Below, piece after piece: positions 5,090 to 6,095 of a stretch of DNA of 6,095 nt; the stretch's first letter is position 1, and each line of letters starts with the position of its first letter. The stretch is from an uncultured Eubacteriales bacterium (GTDB lineage: Bacteria; Bacillota; Clostridia; Monoglobales; Monoglobaceae). The stretch covers positions 1 through 6,095 of the forward strand of contig CAJLFL010000121.1 in the NCBI GenBank assembly GCA_905205855.1. Direction: 5' to 3'. The position numbers and the translations under genes are program-made. Under the pieces are notes generated by a model. The model was not told the origin of the DNA. It saw only the letters and a program-made list of their open reading frames with translations, and did not search any database.

Positions 5090-6095
5090 ATGTACACAGT
5101 CATCAAACGAGACGGCAGAAGTGCCGAGTTTAATTTAACCCGTATATCTCACGCCATTACCAAGGCGTTTGACGCAACCGGTATTCCTTACAGTCCGGAT
5201 GTAATCAATCTTCTTTCCCTTCAGGTAACGGCGGATTTTGCTCCGAAGGTGAAGGATGATACGATCGATGTCGAATCCATACAGGACAGCGTTGAAAAAA
5301 CGCTGCAGAGAGCCGGCTACGACAAGGTTGCCAAGGCATATATCCTATACCGCAAAAACCGCGAAAAGCTCCGTAATATGAGTTCCACCATACTGGACTA
5401 CAAAGGGCTTGTGGACGGCTATCTGAAGATATCCGACTGGCGAGTAAAAGAAAACTCTACCGTCACCTATTCTGTGGGCGGACTGATTCTGTCAAATTCC
5501 GGAGCCATCACCGCAAACTACTGGCTCAGCGAGATCTACGACGAGGAGATTGCCGCCGCGCACCGCAATGCCGATCTGCATCTGCATGATCTCTCCATGC
5601 TAACCGGTTACTGCGCCGGCTGGAGCTTAAAGCAGCTCATTAAAGAGGGTCTCGGCGGTATTCCCGGCAAAATCACCTCCGCACCGGCAAAACATTTGGC
5701 GACGCTGTGCAATCAAATGGTCAACTTCCTTGGTATTATGCAAAATGAATGGGCGGGTGCACAGGCGTTTTCGAGCTTTGACACCTATCTTGCACCCTTT
5801 GTTCGCACGGACAAACTGACCTATAACGAAGTTAAGCATTGTATCGAAAGCTTTGTATACGGCGTCAATACGCCCAGCCGCTGGGGCACGCAGGCGCCTT
5901 TCACCAATATTACTCTCGACTGGACCGTACCGGCGGATCTCGCAGATCAGCCCTGTATCGTAGGCGGCAAGCTGATGGACTTCACCTACGGTGACTGCAA
6001 GGCGGAGATGGATATGATCAACCGCGCCTTTATCGAGGTTATGATCGAGGGCGACGCCAACGGCCGCGGCTTCCAGTATCCCATCCCCACCTATT
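5090..6095 (+). CDS. nrdD: Anaerobic (class III) ribonucleoside-triphosphate reductase, 5' part
   Basis: The gene runs off the window: 335 codons are open with no stop, roughly half of the usual family length. NrdD reduces ribonucleoside triphosphates to dNTPs without oxygen, using a glycyl radical installed by NrdG. Residues 1-93 form an ATP-cone: Val-Ile-Lys-Arg-Asp-Gly-Arg (4-10), Phe-Asn-Leu-Thr-Arg-Ile (14-19) and Tyr-Ile-Leu-Tyr-Arg (84-88), the allosteric domain that senses ATP/dATP. The catalytic barrel starts afterwards, with His-Leu-His-Asp-Leu (164-168), Tyr-Cys175-Ala-Gly-Trp, Phe-Ser-Ser-Phe-Asp-Thr-Tyr-Leu-Ala-Pro-Phe (227-237) and Thr-Pro-Ser-Arg-Trp-Gly-Thr-Gln-Ala-Pro-Phe-Thr-Asn (261-273), all typical of NrdD. 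The thiyl-radical region, C-terminal zinc site and glycyl-radical loop lie beyond the window. AGAGGAGA (5076-5083) is 6 nt before ATG. Confidence 0.95.
   Translation, partial: MYTVIKRDGRSAEFNLTRISHAITKAFDATGIPYSPDVINLLSLQVTADFAPKVKDDTIDVESIQDSVEKTLQRAGYDKVAKAYILYRKNREKLRNMSSTILDYKGLVDGYLKISDWRVKENSTVTYSVGGLILSNSGAITANYWLSEIYDEEIAAAHRNADLHLHDLSMLTGYCAGWSLKQLIKEGLGGIPGKITSAPAKHLATLCNQMVNFLGIMQNEWAGAQAFSSFDTYLAPFVRTDKLTYNEVKHCIESFVYGVNTPSRWGTQAPFTNITLDWTVPADLADQPCIVGGKLMDFTYGDCKAEMDMINRAFIEVMIEGDANGRGFQYPIPTY

Noticed and set aside
1..6095. tRNA or rRNA genes, CRISPR arrays, insertion sequences, phage or defence genes
   Set aside because: None seen on either strand: no regularly spaced repeats, transposase motifs or cloverleaf-like stretches. 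The window reads as ordinary chromosomal genes with rich control regions.

Overview
The window looks like a chromosomal segment of an anaerobic low-to-mid GC Firmicute, most likely a gut-type Clostridia (Oscillospirales-like). This is inferred from strong GGAGG-type ribosome binding sites, a TTG start, a DegV/FakB-type lipid-binding protein, an oxygen-sensitive class III ribonucleotide reductase with its radical-SAM activase, and a redoxin fragment. No species can be named from the sequence alone. There are no RNA genes, mobile elements or CRISPR arrays.

Layout. (1) 1-195 (+): the C-terminal end of a TlpA/thioredoxin-like redoxin, converging on the next unit, with a hairpin at 241-267 between them. 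(2) 1389-271 (-): a TetR-family regulator followed 33 nt later by a two-TM DUF1003 membrane protein, probably one transcript. (3) 1560-2573 (+): an extended short-chain dehydrogenase/reductase (NAD-dependent epimerase/dehydratase or dihydroflavonol-reductase type), divergent from tetR. The two genes share a compact face-to-face promoter region whose -10 boxes overlap inside a perfect 15-bp palindrome, which predicts that one TetR dimer controls both directions. (4) 2716-4020 (+): a MarR-family regulator and a DegV-family protein in one operon, preceded by a promoter bracketed by two copies of a GTTGA-N4-TCAAC operator and closed by a strong bidirectional terminator at 4056-4101. (5) 4371-6095 (+): nrdG (NrdG2-type activase) and the first 335 codons of nrdD (class III ribonucleoside-triphosphate reductase). 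They are preceded by a good sigma-A promoter and a tandem pair of NrdR-box-like sites 32 bp apart.

How the genes work together. Each of the three complete transcription units has a readable control region: TetR acting on itself, DUF1003 and the SDR; MarR acting on itself and the DegV lipid-binding protein; and the global repressor NrdR acting on anaerobic dNTP synthesis. I see no wholly new multi-gene system. The most worthwhile leads are the regulatory circuits, especially the MarR-DegV unit as a possible FabT/FakB-like fatty-acid sensing loop, and the TetR-DUF1003/SDR divergon of unknown ligand.
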